This document shows positions 55,307-62,379 of a stretch of 64,000 bases of DNA, one piece after another. The notes below the pieces were generated by a model. That model ran no database searches. It worked only from the letters and a program-made list of their open reading frames with translations, and was not told the origin of the DNA. This DNA is from Myceligenerans pegani (GTDB lineage: Bacteria; Actinomycetota; Actinomycetes; Actinomycetales; Cellulomonadaceae). Location of the stretch: NCBI RefSeq assembly GCF_014892515.1, contig NZ_JADBGR010000109.1, positions 1 through 64,000 of the forward strand. The letters are read 5' to 3'. Made by a program: the position numbers and the translations under genes. The number at the start of each line of letters is the position of its first letter. The first letter of the stretch is position 1.

Positions 55307-56302
55307 GTGAGTAGCACCGACCGAGCCGACACCCCGTCCGCGCAGCCGCAGCTCCCCCGCCAGGTCTCCCAGACCTTCGATCCACGGCGGTGGCGGGAGG
55401 TCACCGGGTTCGGGGACCTCACCGACATGACGTACCACCGCGGGCACGACCACGCGACGGGGCGTGACCTGCCCGTGGTGCGCGTCGCGTTCGATCGCGC
55501 GGACGTCCGCAACGCGTTCCGCCCGCACACCGTGGACGAGCTGTACCGCGTGCTGGACCACGCGCGCATGACGTCCGACGTCGGCACCGTCCTCCTCACG
55601 GGCAACGGTCCCTCGCCCAAGGACGGCGGGTGGGCGTTCTGCTCCGGCGGCGACCAGCGCATCCGCGGCCGGTCCGGGTACCGGTACACGACCGCGCCCG
55701 ACGGCGGCGGCGAGATCGCCACGGCCGACGCCGTCGACCCGGCCCGTGCCGGCCGCCTGCACATCCTCGAGGTGCAGCGGCTCATCCGGACGATGCCGAA
55801 GGTCGTGATCGCCGTCGTGGACGGCTGGGCCGCCGGGGGAGGCCACTCGCTGCACGTCGTGTGCGACCTGACGATCGCGTGCCGGGAGCACGGGAAGTTC
55901 AAGCAGACCGACGCGAACGTCGGCTCGTTCGACGGAGGCTACGGCTCGGCGTACCTGGCCCGCCAGGTGGGGCAGAAGCGGGCGCGGGAGATCTTCTTCC
56001 TGGCCCGGGAGTACTCCGCCGACGACGCCGAGCGCTGGGGCGCGGTGAACGAGGTCGCGGACCACGCCGGCGTGGAGGATCTGGCGATCGACTACGCGCG
56101 CACCATCGCGACGAAGTCTCCGCAGGCGATCCGCATGCTCAAGTTCGCGTTCAACCTGCCCGACGACGGCATCAACGGCCAGCAGGTCTTCGCCGGCGAG
56201 GCGACCCGCCTGGCGTACATGACGGACGAGGCGGTCGAGGGCCGCGACGCCTTCCTGGAGCGCCGCGACCCGGACTGGAGCCGGTTCCCGTACTACTTCT
56301 GA
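55307..56302 (+). CDS. menB: 1,4-dihydroxy-2-naphthoyl-CoA synthase
   Basis: 331 residues, a crotonase-fold enzyme that closes the naphthoate ring. F-C-S-G-G-D-Q-R-I-R-G, A-A-G-G-G-H-S-L-H-V-V-C-D-L and G-S-F-D-G-G-Y-G-S are diagnostic of MenB, and the end R-F-P-Y-Y-F is typical. The GTG at 55307 is chosen because a TACGCT -10 lies six bases upstream; a longer frame reaches 55235 without a ribosome site. Confidence 0.95.
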   Translation: MSSTDRADTPSAQPQLPRQVSQTFDPRRWREVTGFGDLTDMTYHRGHDHATGRDLPVVRVAFDRADVRNAFRPHTVDELYRVLDHARMTSDVGTVLLTGNGPSPKDGGWAFCSGGDQRIRGRSGYRYTTAPDGGGEIATADAVDPARAGRLHILEVQRLIRTMPKVVIAVVDGWAAGGGHSLHVVCDLTIACREHGKFKQTDANVGSFDGGYGSAYLARQVGQKRAREIFFLAREYSADDAERWGAVNEVADHAGVEDLAIDYARTIATKSPQAIRMLKFAFNLPDDGINGQQVFAGEATRLAYMTDEAVEGRDAFLERRDPDWSRFPYYF

Positions 56303-56397
56303 CTCCGACGGGACACGCCCGGGACTTCGACCGGACACACCCGGCGCTGCCCACCACTACCGACTCGGGTTCGTCAGGGTTTCGAATCCATCCGAAC

Positions 56398-56420
56398 GGC
56401 CTCGAAAGATCTGCGAGGCC
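56398..56420. terminator. Hairpin between menB and menE
   Basis: Arms GGCCTCG (56398-56404) and CGAGGCC (56414-56420) with a nine-base loop lie between converging genes. There is no T run. Confidence 0.4.
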
Positions 56421-56428
56421 CTGCTGAG

Positions 56429-57844
56429 TCACCCCACAGCTGCCGTCAGGGCCTCGGTCAGAACTCGGCGGTCCGGTTTTCCCGGGCCGCGGAGCGGGAT
56501 GGCGTCCGTGACGAAGACCCGGCGCGGGACCGCCGCCCGGCCCAGCCGGTCCGCCACCAGCAACCGCACTCGCTCGGCCAGCTCCGCCGGAGCGGGCGCC
56601 ACCCGGGTCGGCGTCGTGGTCGGCCGGATGTCGAGTGGTCGGTCGGAGGTCGGTGCGGTCGGTCGCTCGGGCGACCGACCGCTCGACGTCGGGCCGACCA
56701 CTCGACGTTCTGCCGACGGGCGGGCCAGGACCGCCGTCACCACCTGGCCCCATTCCGGGTCCGGGACTCCCACCACGCACACCTCGCCGAGCTCCGCCAG
56801 CGCCGCTTCCACCGCCGCGGGGGCGACGTTGACGCCGCCGGTGACGATGACGTCGTCGGCGCGGCCGAGGATCGTGAGGCGACCGTCGGCGTCGACGGCG
56901 CCGAGGTCGGAGGTGCGGAACCAGCGGGTGCCGTCCGGGTCGGTGCGGAAGACGGCGGCCGTGGCGGCCGCCTCCCCGAGGTAGCCCGTGGCGAGCACCG
57001 GACCGGAGATCTCGACGACGCCGGGCACCGAGCCTTGGGGGTCGCCCGGCCCGCCGGTCGCGGCCCCGGTGTCTCCCGTGTCGTCCGCGTCGCGTCCGAC
57101 GGCGTCGCGGCCGGCGCTGTCGCGTCCGTCGTCCCGTCCAGCGTCGCGTGCGGTGTTGCGTGCGGTGTCGTTGCGTCCGGCGTCACGCCCGGCGTCGTCG
57201 CGTGCGAGGCGGACGCGCACGTCCGCCAGGGGAACGCCGTCGTACACGCAGCCGCCGCAGGTCTCGGACATCCCGTAGGTGGTGACGGCGCGGACGCCGG
57301 CGTCGCGGAGGCGGGCCAGGAGCGGGAGCGGGGTGGCGGCACCGCCGAGCAGGACGGCGTCGAAGCGGGCGAGCGTGTCCAGGCCGGCGGGTGCGCCGTC
57401 GTCGGCCGCCTCGACGAGGCGGTGGGCCTGGGTGGGCACGAGGGACACGTAGGCGCGGCTGCCGCCGTCGTCGGACAGGAACGCCCCGGCCGTGGCGGCG
57501 AAGCCGTCCGCGGTGAACGACCCGGCCGCTCCCCCGCCGACGCGCGTGCCGGCGACGACGGACCGCGAGATCACCTGGAGACCCGCGACATGGGTGGCGG
57601 GCAGCGCGAGGAACCAGCGGCCGGGACCGCCGAGGCGCTTGTGGGTCGCGGCGGCGGAGGCGCGGAGCGCGGTCGCGGACAGGGCGACCTCGCGGGGGAT
57701 TCCGGTCGAGCCGGAGGTGCGGACCACGAGGGCGGTGCCGTCCGGCGGCGGGGCGTCGGCCAGGAGCGGCTCCGGCGCGTAGGGGGCGCCGCCGTCCAGG
57801 GCCCGGCGGATCGCCGCGGCGGCGTCCTCCAGCTCGTCTCGCAC
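56429..57844 (-). CDS. menE: o-Succinylbenzoate-CoA ligase
   Basis: 471 residues, an acyl-adenylate enzyme activating o-succinylbenzoate. R-T-S-G-S-T-G-I-P-R-E-V is the AMP-binding loop near residue 42, T-T-Y-G-M-S-E-T-C-G-G follows, and the C-terminal lysine region is P-L-R-G-P-G-K-P-D-R. Two in-frame inserts are odd: an R-D-A-G-R-D-type repeat (about 217-265), and a 25-codon stretch at 56631-56705 that is an inverted-repeat element in the DNA. The GTG is six bases from a TAAGCT -10. Confidence 0.93.
   Translation of the reverse strand: MRDELEDAAAAIRRALDGGAPYAPEPLLADAPPPDGTALVVRTSGSTGIPREVALSATALRASAAATHKRLGGPGRWFLALPATHVAGLQVISRSVVAGTRVGGGAAGSFTADGFAATAGAFLSDDGGSRAYVSLVPTQAHRLVEAADDGAPAGLDTLARFDAVLLGGAATPLPLLARLRDAGVRAVTTYGMSETCGGCVYDGVPLADVRVRLARDDAGRDAGRNDTARNTARDAGRDDGRDSAGRDAVGRDADDTGDTGAATGGPGDPQGSVPGVVEISGPVLATGYLGEAAATAAVFRTDPDGTRWFRTSDLGAVDADGRLTILGRADDVIVTGGVNVAPAAVEAALAELGEVCVVGVPDPEWGQVVTAVLARPSAERRVVGPTSSGRSPERPTAPTSDRPLDIRPTTTPTRVAPAPAELAERVRLLVADRLGRAAVPRRVFVTDAIPLRGPGKPDRRVLTEALTAAVG
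56631..56705. repeat. Nested inverted-repeat element inside menE
   Basis: The outer arms TCGAGTGGTCGG (56631-56642) and CCGACCACTCGA (56694-56705) enclose inner arms CGGTCGGTCGC (56656-56666) and GCGACCGACCG (56671-56681) with a four-base loop; all are perfect. Its 75 bases keep the menE frame and encode a linker. Confidence 0.75.
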
Positions 57845-57850
57845 CCGGCC

Positions 57851-57856
57851 AGCTTA
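57851..57856 (-). promoter_or_regulatory. Leaderless -10 element of menE
   Basis: TAAGCT on the minus strand, six bases from the GTG at 57844. Confidence 0.5.
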
Positions 57857-57898
57857 CGAGGCGGCGCGCGGGACCCGGGCGGGCCCGGGAGAACATGC

Positions 57899-57926
57899 TT
57901 CACCTGCGGGTGAAACCCGCTAGGGT
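57899..57926 (+). promoter_or_regulatory. Promoter with palindrome before the DUF3048 gene
   Basis: A palindrome TTCACC-TGCG-GGTGAA (57899-57914) is followed by a -10 TAGGGT (57921-57926). The palindrome covers the -35 region, so it may be an operator. The leader is about 50 bases with GGAGGAGAG before the ATG. Confidence 0.5.
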
Positions 57927-57983
57927 GGCGCCAGTCCCGGGGGGCGGCCGGGGAGGAGCAGCGAGCGCGGACCCGGAGGAGAG

Positions 57984-59105
57984 ATGAGACGGACGCCGCG
58001 GCGGCAGCGCGCGGCCGGGGTGATCGCCCTGACCATGGTGGTGGCGATCGGGCTGAGCGCCTGCACCACGGCCTGGGGGCAGGACCTGGCCTGGCCGTGG
58101 GACGAGCCGGAGCCACTGCCCACGCCGACCGCGACGGCCCCGGCGAAGACCGCCGTCCGCAAGGCCGAGCCGCCGAAGCCCGTGCCGAAGCCGGTGTACT
58201 GGCCTCTCACGGGGACCCGGGGCAAGGAGGCGAAGATGCAGCACCCGGCTGTCTCGGTCAAGATCGAGAACTCGCCGGAGGCCCGCCCCACGCGCGGCCT
58301 GGAGCACGCGGACATCGTCTGGGAGGAGGTCGTCGAGGGCGGGATCACGCGCTTCGTCGCCACGTACCACTCGACCCTCCCGGACGCGGTCGAGCCGGTC
58401 CGGTCGGTGCGTCCGATGGACGCGGCGATCGTCGCGCCGATGAAGGGCATCCTCGCCTACTCGGGCGGCCAGCTCCCGTTCATCGACCAGGTGAACAGGG
58501 TGTCCACGCAGTCCGTGATCATGGACAAGGGCCACGCCGGGTTCTCGCGCGACCCGAGCCGCTCCGCACCGCACAACGTGATCGGTCGGCCGAAGGTGTT
58601 CCTGTCGCAGGAACGGGAGGACCTGCGGCTGTTCTCCCCGCCGCCGGCGCAGTTCGCCTACGCGCGGGAGAAGGGCGAGGTGTCCGCCGTGAAGAAGGGG
58701 CGCAAGGCGGGGACGCTCAAGGTCCGCCTGTCGAACCGGCAGACCACCAACTGGTACTGGGACGGCTCGAGCCACACCTATCGGCGCAGCGAGGGCGGTG
58801 CGCCCTCCATGTCGATGTCGGGCGCGCGGCACGCGGCGCGGAACGTCGTGGTGCTGCACGTGGACATGGTCTACACCCGGTACACCGACCCGAGCGGGGC
58901 ACGCGTGCCCGAGACGAAGCTCGTCGGCTCCGGCGAGGGCTTCGTCGCCGCCGAGGGCAGGGTCGTGAAGGTGAGATGGAAGAAGGGACGGATCGGCGCC
59001 CCGATCACGCTCGAGCTCGCCAACGGCAAGGAGGCGCGGCTGGCGCCCGGCAACACCTGGGTCGAGCTGGTGCCCAAGGGGTCGGGCTCCTGGTCGGTTC
59101 CCTGA
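57984..59105 (+). CDS. DUF3048 (YerB-like) lipoprotein
   Basis: 373 residues. The signal peptide ends G-L-S-A-C with Cys27 as lipid anchor, then a Pro/Thr-rich linker. The DUF3048 core follows with V-K-I-E-N-S-P-E-A-R-P-T-R-G-L, A-D-I-V-W-E-E, V-R-S-V-R-P-M-D and a C-terminal D-M-V-Y-T-R-Y-T-D segment. The function is unknown; the family is outer-surface in Gram-positives. It converges with menA across a strong hairpin. Confidence 0.9.
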   Translation: MRRTPRRQRAAGVIALTMVVAIGLSACTTAWGQDLAWPWDEPEPLPTPTATAPAKTAVRKAEPPKPVPKPVYWPLTGTRGKEAKMQHPAVSVKIENSPEARPTRGLEHADIVWEEVVEGGITRFVATYHSTLPDAVEPVRSVRPMDAAIVAPMKGILAYSGGQLPFIDQVNRVSTQSVIMDKGHAGFSRDPSRSAPHNVIGRPKVFLSQEREDLRLFSPPPAQFAYAREKGEVSAVKKGRKAGTLKVRLSNRQTTNWYWDGSSHTYRRSEGGAPSMSMSGARHAARNVVVLHVDMVYTRYTDPSGARVPETKLVGSGEGFVAAEGRVVKVRWKKGRIGAPITLELANGKEARLAPGNTWVELVPKGSGSWSVP

Positions 59106-59190
59106 TCGAGCGGTTGTCGCACCGGCCGCGGTGACCGGCGTCGCCGCTCGCCCGCCGTCGGACCGGGCCGCCCGCGGGAGACGCCGTCGG

Positions 59191-59218
59191 GCCCGGCCGG
59201 CTACGGGCCCGGCCGGGC
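59191..59218. terminator. Bidirectional hairpin between the DUF3048 gene and menA
   Basis: Arms GCCCGGCCGG (59191-59200) and CCGGCCGGGC (59209-59218) are perfect with an eight-base loop, between converging genes. Confidence 0.6.
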
Positions 59219-59233
59219 GGCCACAGGCGCAGG

Positions 59234-60103
59234 TCAGAGCGCCAGACCGATCCCCAACAGCACGCCGTAGCCGAGCTCGAAGAGACCCGTGCCCGCCAGC
59301 ACCGGGATGAGCAGCTTGCCGCGAGCGCCCGCGACGATCGGCAGCGTCAGCAGCGCCGCCGGCCCCAGGAGCAGCACCACGAGCAACGACCACGGCGCCC
59401 AGAACGCGCACGCCATGCCGAGCAGCACGGGGATCCAGAGCAGCCCGAGGTACACCCGCCGCGCCCGGAAGTCCCCGATCCGCACCGCCAGCGTCCGCTT
59501 CCCCGCCAGCACGTCGCCCGGGATGTCCCGCAGGTTGTTCACCATGAGCAGCGCACACGCGATGAGCCCGACGCCTACCGCACCCAGCAGAGCGGGCCAC
59601 GTGACGACGTCGGCCTGCGTGTACGTGGTGCCGAGCACCGCGACCAGGCCGAAGAACACGAAGACCGCGACCTCGCCGAACCCCGCGTACCCGTACGGCC
59701 TGCGGCCACCCGTGTAGAGCCAGCCCGCCAGCACGCACACCGCGCCGACGGCGAGCAGCCACCAGTGCCCGCTCACCGCGCAGAGCGCCAGACCGAGGAC
59801 ACCCGCCACCCCGAACGCGCCGAACGCGGCGTACTTCACCGACCGTGGTGCGGCGGCGCCGGAGGCCGTCAGCCGCATCGGGCCCACCCGGTCGACGTCG
59901 GTGCCCCGCACGCCGTCCGAGTAGTCGTTGGCGTAGTTCACACCCACCTGCAGCGCGAGGGCGACGCCCAGCGCGAGCCACGCCGGCAGCCACGCGGCCG
60001 AGTCCACCTGCGCGGCCGCGCCCGTACCCACCATCACCGGCGCGGCCGCGGCCGGCAGGGTGCGGGGGCGAGCCCCGGAGATCCACTCGGCGGCTGTCGC
60101 CAT
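59234..60103 (-). CDS. menA: 1,4-dihydroxy-2-naphthoate polyprenyltransferase
   Basis: 289 residues and about eight helices. This UbiA-type membrane enzyme attaches the polyprenyl tail to dihydroxynaphthoate. N-Y-A-N-D-Y-S-D-G-V-R-G-T-D near residue 56 is the first Asp-rich motif, and D-I-P-G-D-V-L-A-G-K-R-T-L-A-V is the second. AAGGAGCG precedes the ATG at 60103. The substrate chain is probably made by the synthase at 24.9 kb. Confidence 0.95.
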   Translation of the reverse strand: MATAAEWISGARPRTLPAAAAPVMVGTGAAAQVDSAAWLPAWLALGVALALQVGVNYANDYSDGVRGTDVDRVGPMRLTASGAAAPRSVKYAAFGAFGVAGVLGLALCAVSGHWWLLAVGAVCVLAGWLYTGGRRPYGYAGFGEVAVFVFFGLVAVLGTTYTQADVVTWPALLGAVGVGLIACALLMVNNLRDIPGDVLAGKRTLAVRIGDFRARRVYLGLLWIPVLLGMACAFWAPWSLLVVLLLGPAALLTLPIVAGARGKLLIPVLAGTGLFELGYGVLLGIGLAL

Positions 60104-60229
60104 GCGTGCGCTCCTTGGTGTCGATCTGGCCTGAGATGTCGTCCGGCGTGGTCAACGAGCCCGCGCGGGCCCCGGTTCCACGAAAGCGTCAGGCGCGGTG
60201 GTGCCGACCGGGTCCACGGCGGCGGACGG

Positions 60230-60502
60230 TCACTCGGTCGCCCGGTCGACGACGGCGTCCTCGTGGGCGGCGTCCGCCTCGGCCACCGAGCCACCCGTCC
60301 CGGCACGACGGCGCTCGCGGCGGTCCGCCAGCCACGCCGCGGCGGCGTCGCGCGGACCGTGCAGCAGCACGTACGACAGGGCGAACGCGGCGACGGCGGC
60401 GACTCCGACGAGCAGCCAGCTCCGCAGGCCGGCAAGGTACAGCAGCCCGAGCGAACCCGCGAACAGGGCGAGGCGGAGCACGGTGTAGATCAGGAAGGGC
60501 AC
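60230..60502 (-). CDS. DUF4229 small membrane protein
   Basis: 90 residues: two hydrophobic helices (about 4-25 and 29-47), then an arginine-rich and acidic tail. It matches the DUF4229 pattern, of unknown function. The start is a GTG six bases from TACCAT on the minus strand. It lies 126 bases upstream of menA on the same strand. Confidence 0.8.
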   Translation of the reverse strand: MPFLIYTVLRLALFAGSLGLLYLAGLRSWLLVGVAAVAAFALSYVLLHGPRDAAAAWLADRRERRRAGTGGSVAEADAAHEDAVVDRATE

Positions 60503-60508
60503 CCCACC

Positions 60509-60514
60509 ATGGTA
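60509..60514 (-). promoter_or_regulatory. Leaderless -10 element of the DUF4229 gene
   Basis: TACCAT on the minus strand, six bases from the GTG at 60502. Confidence 0.45.
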
Positions 60515-60613
60515 GGTGTCCGGTCCGCCCGCACGGACCGCGCGGCCCAGGTTCGCGGCCGAGGTTCACTGCGGGCGGACGCGCGGAAGGAGACTCGCGG
60601 GCCCCGGAGCGAT

Positions 60614-60619
60614 TAGCCT
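60614..60619 (+). promoter_or_regulatory. Leaderless -10 element of the PLDc_N gene
   Basis: TAGCCT, seven bases before the GTG at 60627. Confidence 0.45.
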
Positions 60620-60626
60620 CTCCGAC

Positions 60627-61064
60627 GTGCGTCCCCTTCTGCTCGGAGTCCTGTACGTCGCTCTCGTCGTGTACACGCTGGTCGATGTGGCCCAGTCCGA
60701 CGACGACGTGCGCCACGGCATCCCCAAGTCCGTCTGGGTCGTGGCGATCGTCCTTCTACCGCTGGTCGGCTCGATCGCCTGGCTCGTCCTGGCCTTTATC
60801 GCACGCCGTCGTCGGGGACGCGCGGCCGCGGCCCCGTGGGAGCGCGCGAGCGGCAACGCGCCGACGCCGGCCCGGCCGCCCGCCGACGTGCCTCCGGCTG
60901 GCCCCGAGGACGATCCCGAGTACATGTGGCTCCTGGAGCAGGCCCGGCGCAAGAGGGAACGCGAGGAACGCCGCCGCGGCGATCAGCCGGACGAGTCGCC
61001 CGACGACGAACCACGCTCGGACCGCCCGCAGAACGGCAACCGCCCGAACGACCCCTCGGACTGA
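60627..61064 (+). CDS. PLDc_N-type small membrane protein
   Basis: 145 residues. Two helices are separated by a short loop with K-S-V-W-V-V-A-I-V-L-L-P-L-V-G-S-I-A-W, the cardiolipin-synthase N-terminal (PLDc_N) pattern. A long charged tail rich in R, E, D and P follows. No enzyme domain is attached. A paralogue follows directly. The longer frame to 60516 has no ribosome binding site. Confidence 0.8.
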   Translation: MRPLLLGVLYVALVVYTLVDVAQSDDDVRHGIPKSVWVVAIVLLPLVGSIAWLVLAFIARRRRGRAAAAPWERASGNAPTPARPPADVPPAGPEDDPEYMWLLEQARRKREREERRRGDQPDESPDDEPRSDRPQNGNRPNDPSD

Positions 61065-61121
61065 CCGCCCCGGATCGTCCTCGGTGAGCCGGCTCACGGC
61101 CAACTCTCAGGTTTGGCGACC

Positions 61122-61127
61122 TACGCT
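61122..61127 (+). promoter_or_regulatory. Leaderless -10 element of the second PLDc_N gene
   Basis: TACGCT, six bases before the ATG at 61134. Confidence 0.5.
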
Positions 61128-61133
61128 GGAAGC

Positions 61134-61337
61134 ATGTTGATCCGCGTGGTCCTCCCGATCCTGGCCGTGGGACTCCTCGTCTACGCGCTCGTCGACGTGC
61201 TCGGCGCGCCGCCGCAGGAGCGCGCCGGGCTGCCTCGCTGGGCCTGGGTCCTCATCGTGCTCGTCCCGGTGCTCGGCCCCGCGGCATGGATCTATGTCCG
61301 CACCGTCGTCCGCCACACGGGCCGCCTCGATCGCTGA
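61134..61337 (+). CDS. Short PLDc_N-type membrane protein
   Basis: 67 residues with two helices and L-P-R-W-A-W-V-L-I-V-L-V-P-V-L-G-P-A-A-W between, a minimal version of the preceding protein. The start is the ATG at 61134 with its own -10 TACGCT. It converges on ccsB at a 13-base gap. The function is unknown. Confidence 0.8.
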   Translation: MLIRVVLPILAVGLLVYALVDVLGAPPQERAGLPRWAWVLIVLVPVLGPAAWIYVRTVVRHTGRLDR

Positions 61338-61350
61338 CCCCGGTCGGGAC

Positions 61351-62376
61351 CTATTCGAGTCCCGAGTAGGAGTGCTTTCCGTTGAAGATCAGGTTCACCC
61401 CGGTGAAGTTGAACAGCACGCAGGCGTACCCGGCCACGACGAACCAGGCCGCCCGCCGCCCGGACCACCCGCGCGTCGTCCGCGCGTGCAGGTAGGCCGC
61501 GTAGACGACCCAGACCACGAAGGACCAGACCTCCTTGGGGTCCCACCCCCAGTAGCGCCCCCACGCGTCCTCGGCCCAGATCGCCCCGCCGATGATCGTG
61601 AAGGTCCACAGCACGAACGCGACCGCGTTCAGCCGGAACGACAACGCCTCCAGGGCGTTCGTCGACGGCGTGTGATCGAGCCAGCCCCACCCGGCGAGCC
61701 ACGGCGTGCCCTCGTCGCGAGCGTCCCGCAGGAGCTGCAGCACCGACGTCACGAAGGCCACGGTGAAGATCCCGGTCGCCAGGATCGCGACACCGACGTG
61801 GATCACGAGCCAGTAGTTCTGCAGCGCCGGCTGCACGCCCGTGGCCGCCACGAAGAACGCGTTCTGCGCCAGCACGAGGAACATGGCGCCGAGCCCGGTG
61901 ACGAACGCCCCGAGGAACCGCGCCTCGCGGACCACGCAGACGCCCACGAACACGGCCACCGCCACGAACGTGCCCACCAGCGTGAACTCGTACATGTTCG
62001 CCCACGGGGTGCGGCCGGACGCGATCCCCCGCAGCACGATCGCGACCAGCAGCATCCCGGCGGCCAGCCACGACAGGGACATCCCGATCCCGGCGCCCTT
62101 CCGAGAGGGGCCGCCGGCAGGAGCGTCGCTGCCGGGCCCGTAGGCCGGCGCCGGGCCGCCCGGTTCTCGCGCCGGCCCGGCGTCCGCCGTCGTTCCCGAC
62201 GGTGCCGCGCGGACGGACGCGGCCGCGCCGGCCCCGACCTTCTCGCGCGCCGCGTCCCGCGCCGCGACGCGCGCTCCGGAGAGCCGCGCCAGGTCCACCG
62301 CGAACGCGACCATCGCGATCGCGAGCGCCGTGGCGGCCGCCCACACGAGCAGCACGCTCAGGTTCGCCATCTCCAT
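61351..62376 (-). CDS. ccsB: Cytochrome c biogenesis protein CcsB (CcsA/ResC-type)
   Basis: 341 residues with about eight helices. The Trp-rich haem-handling motif W-G-W-D-P-K-E-V-W-S-F is near residue 270. A Gly/Ala/Pro-rich insert of about 50 residues lies after the first helix (about 40-92). With ResB it delivers haem outside the membrane for covalent attachment to cytochromes c. It follows resB by three bases. Confidence 0.95.
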   Translation of the reverse strand: MEMANLSVLLVWAAATALAIAMVAFAVDLARLSGARVAARDAAREKVGAGAAASVRAAPSGTTADAGPAREPGGPAPAYGPGSDAPAGGPSRKGAGIGMSLSWLAAGMLLVAIVLRGIASGRTPWANMYEFTLVGTFVAVAVFVGVCVVREARFLGAFVTGLGAMFLVLAQNAFFVAATGVQPALQNYWLVIHVGVAILATGIFTVAFVTSVLQLLRDARDEGTPWLAGWGWLDHTPSTNALEALSFRLNAVAFVLWTFTIIGGAIWAEDAWGRYWGWDPKEVWSFVVWVVYAAYLHARTTRGWSGRRAAWFVVAGYACVLFNFTGVNLIFNGKHSYSGLE

Positions 62377-62379
62377 GTC

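Noticed and set aside
56370-56425. tRNA-like T-arm (GTTTCGAATCC) near the end of menB
   Set aside because: No acceptor, D or anticodon arms can be formed around it; it is probably chance plus a terminator hairpin.
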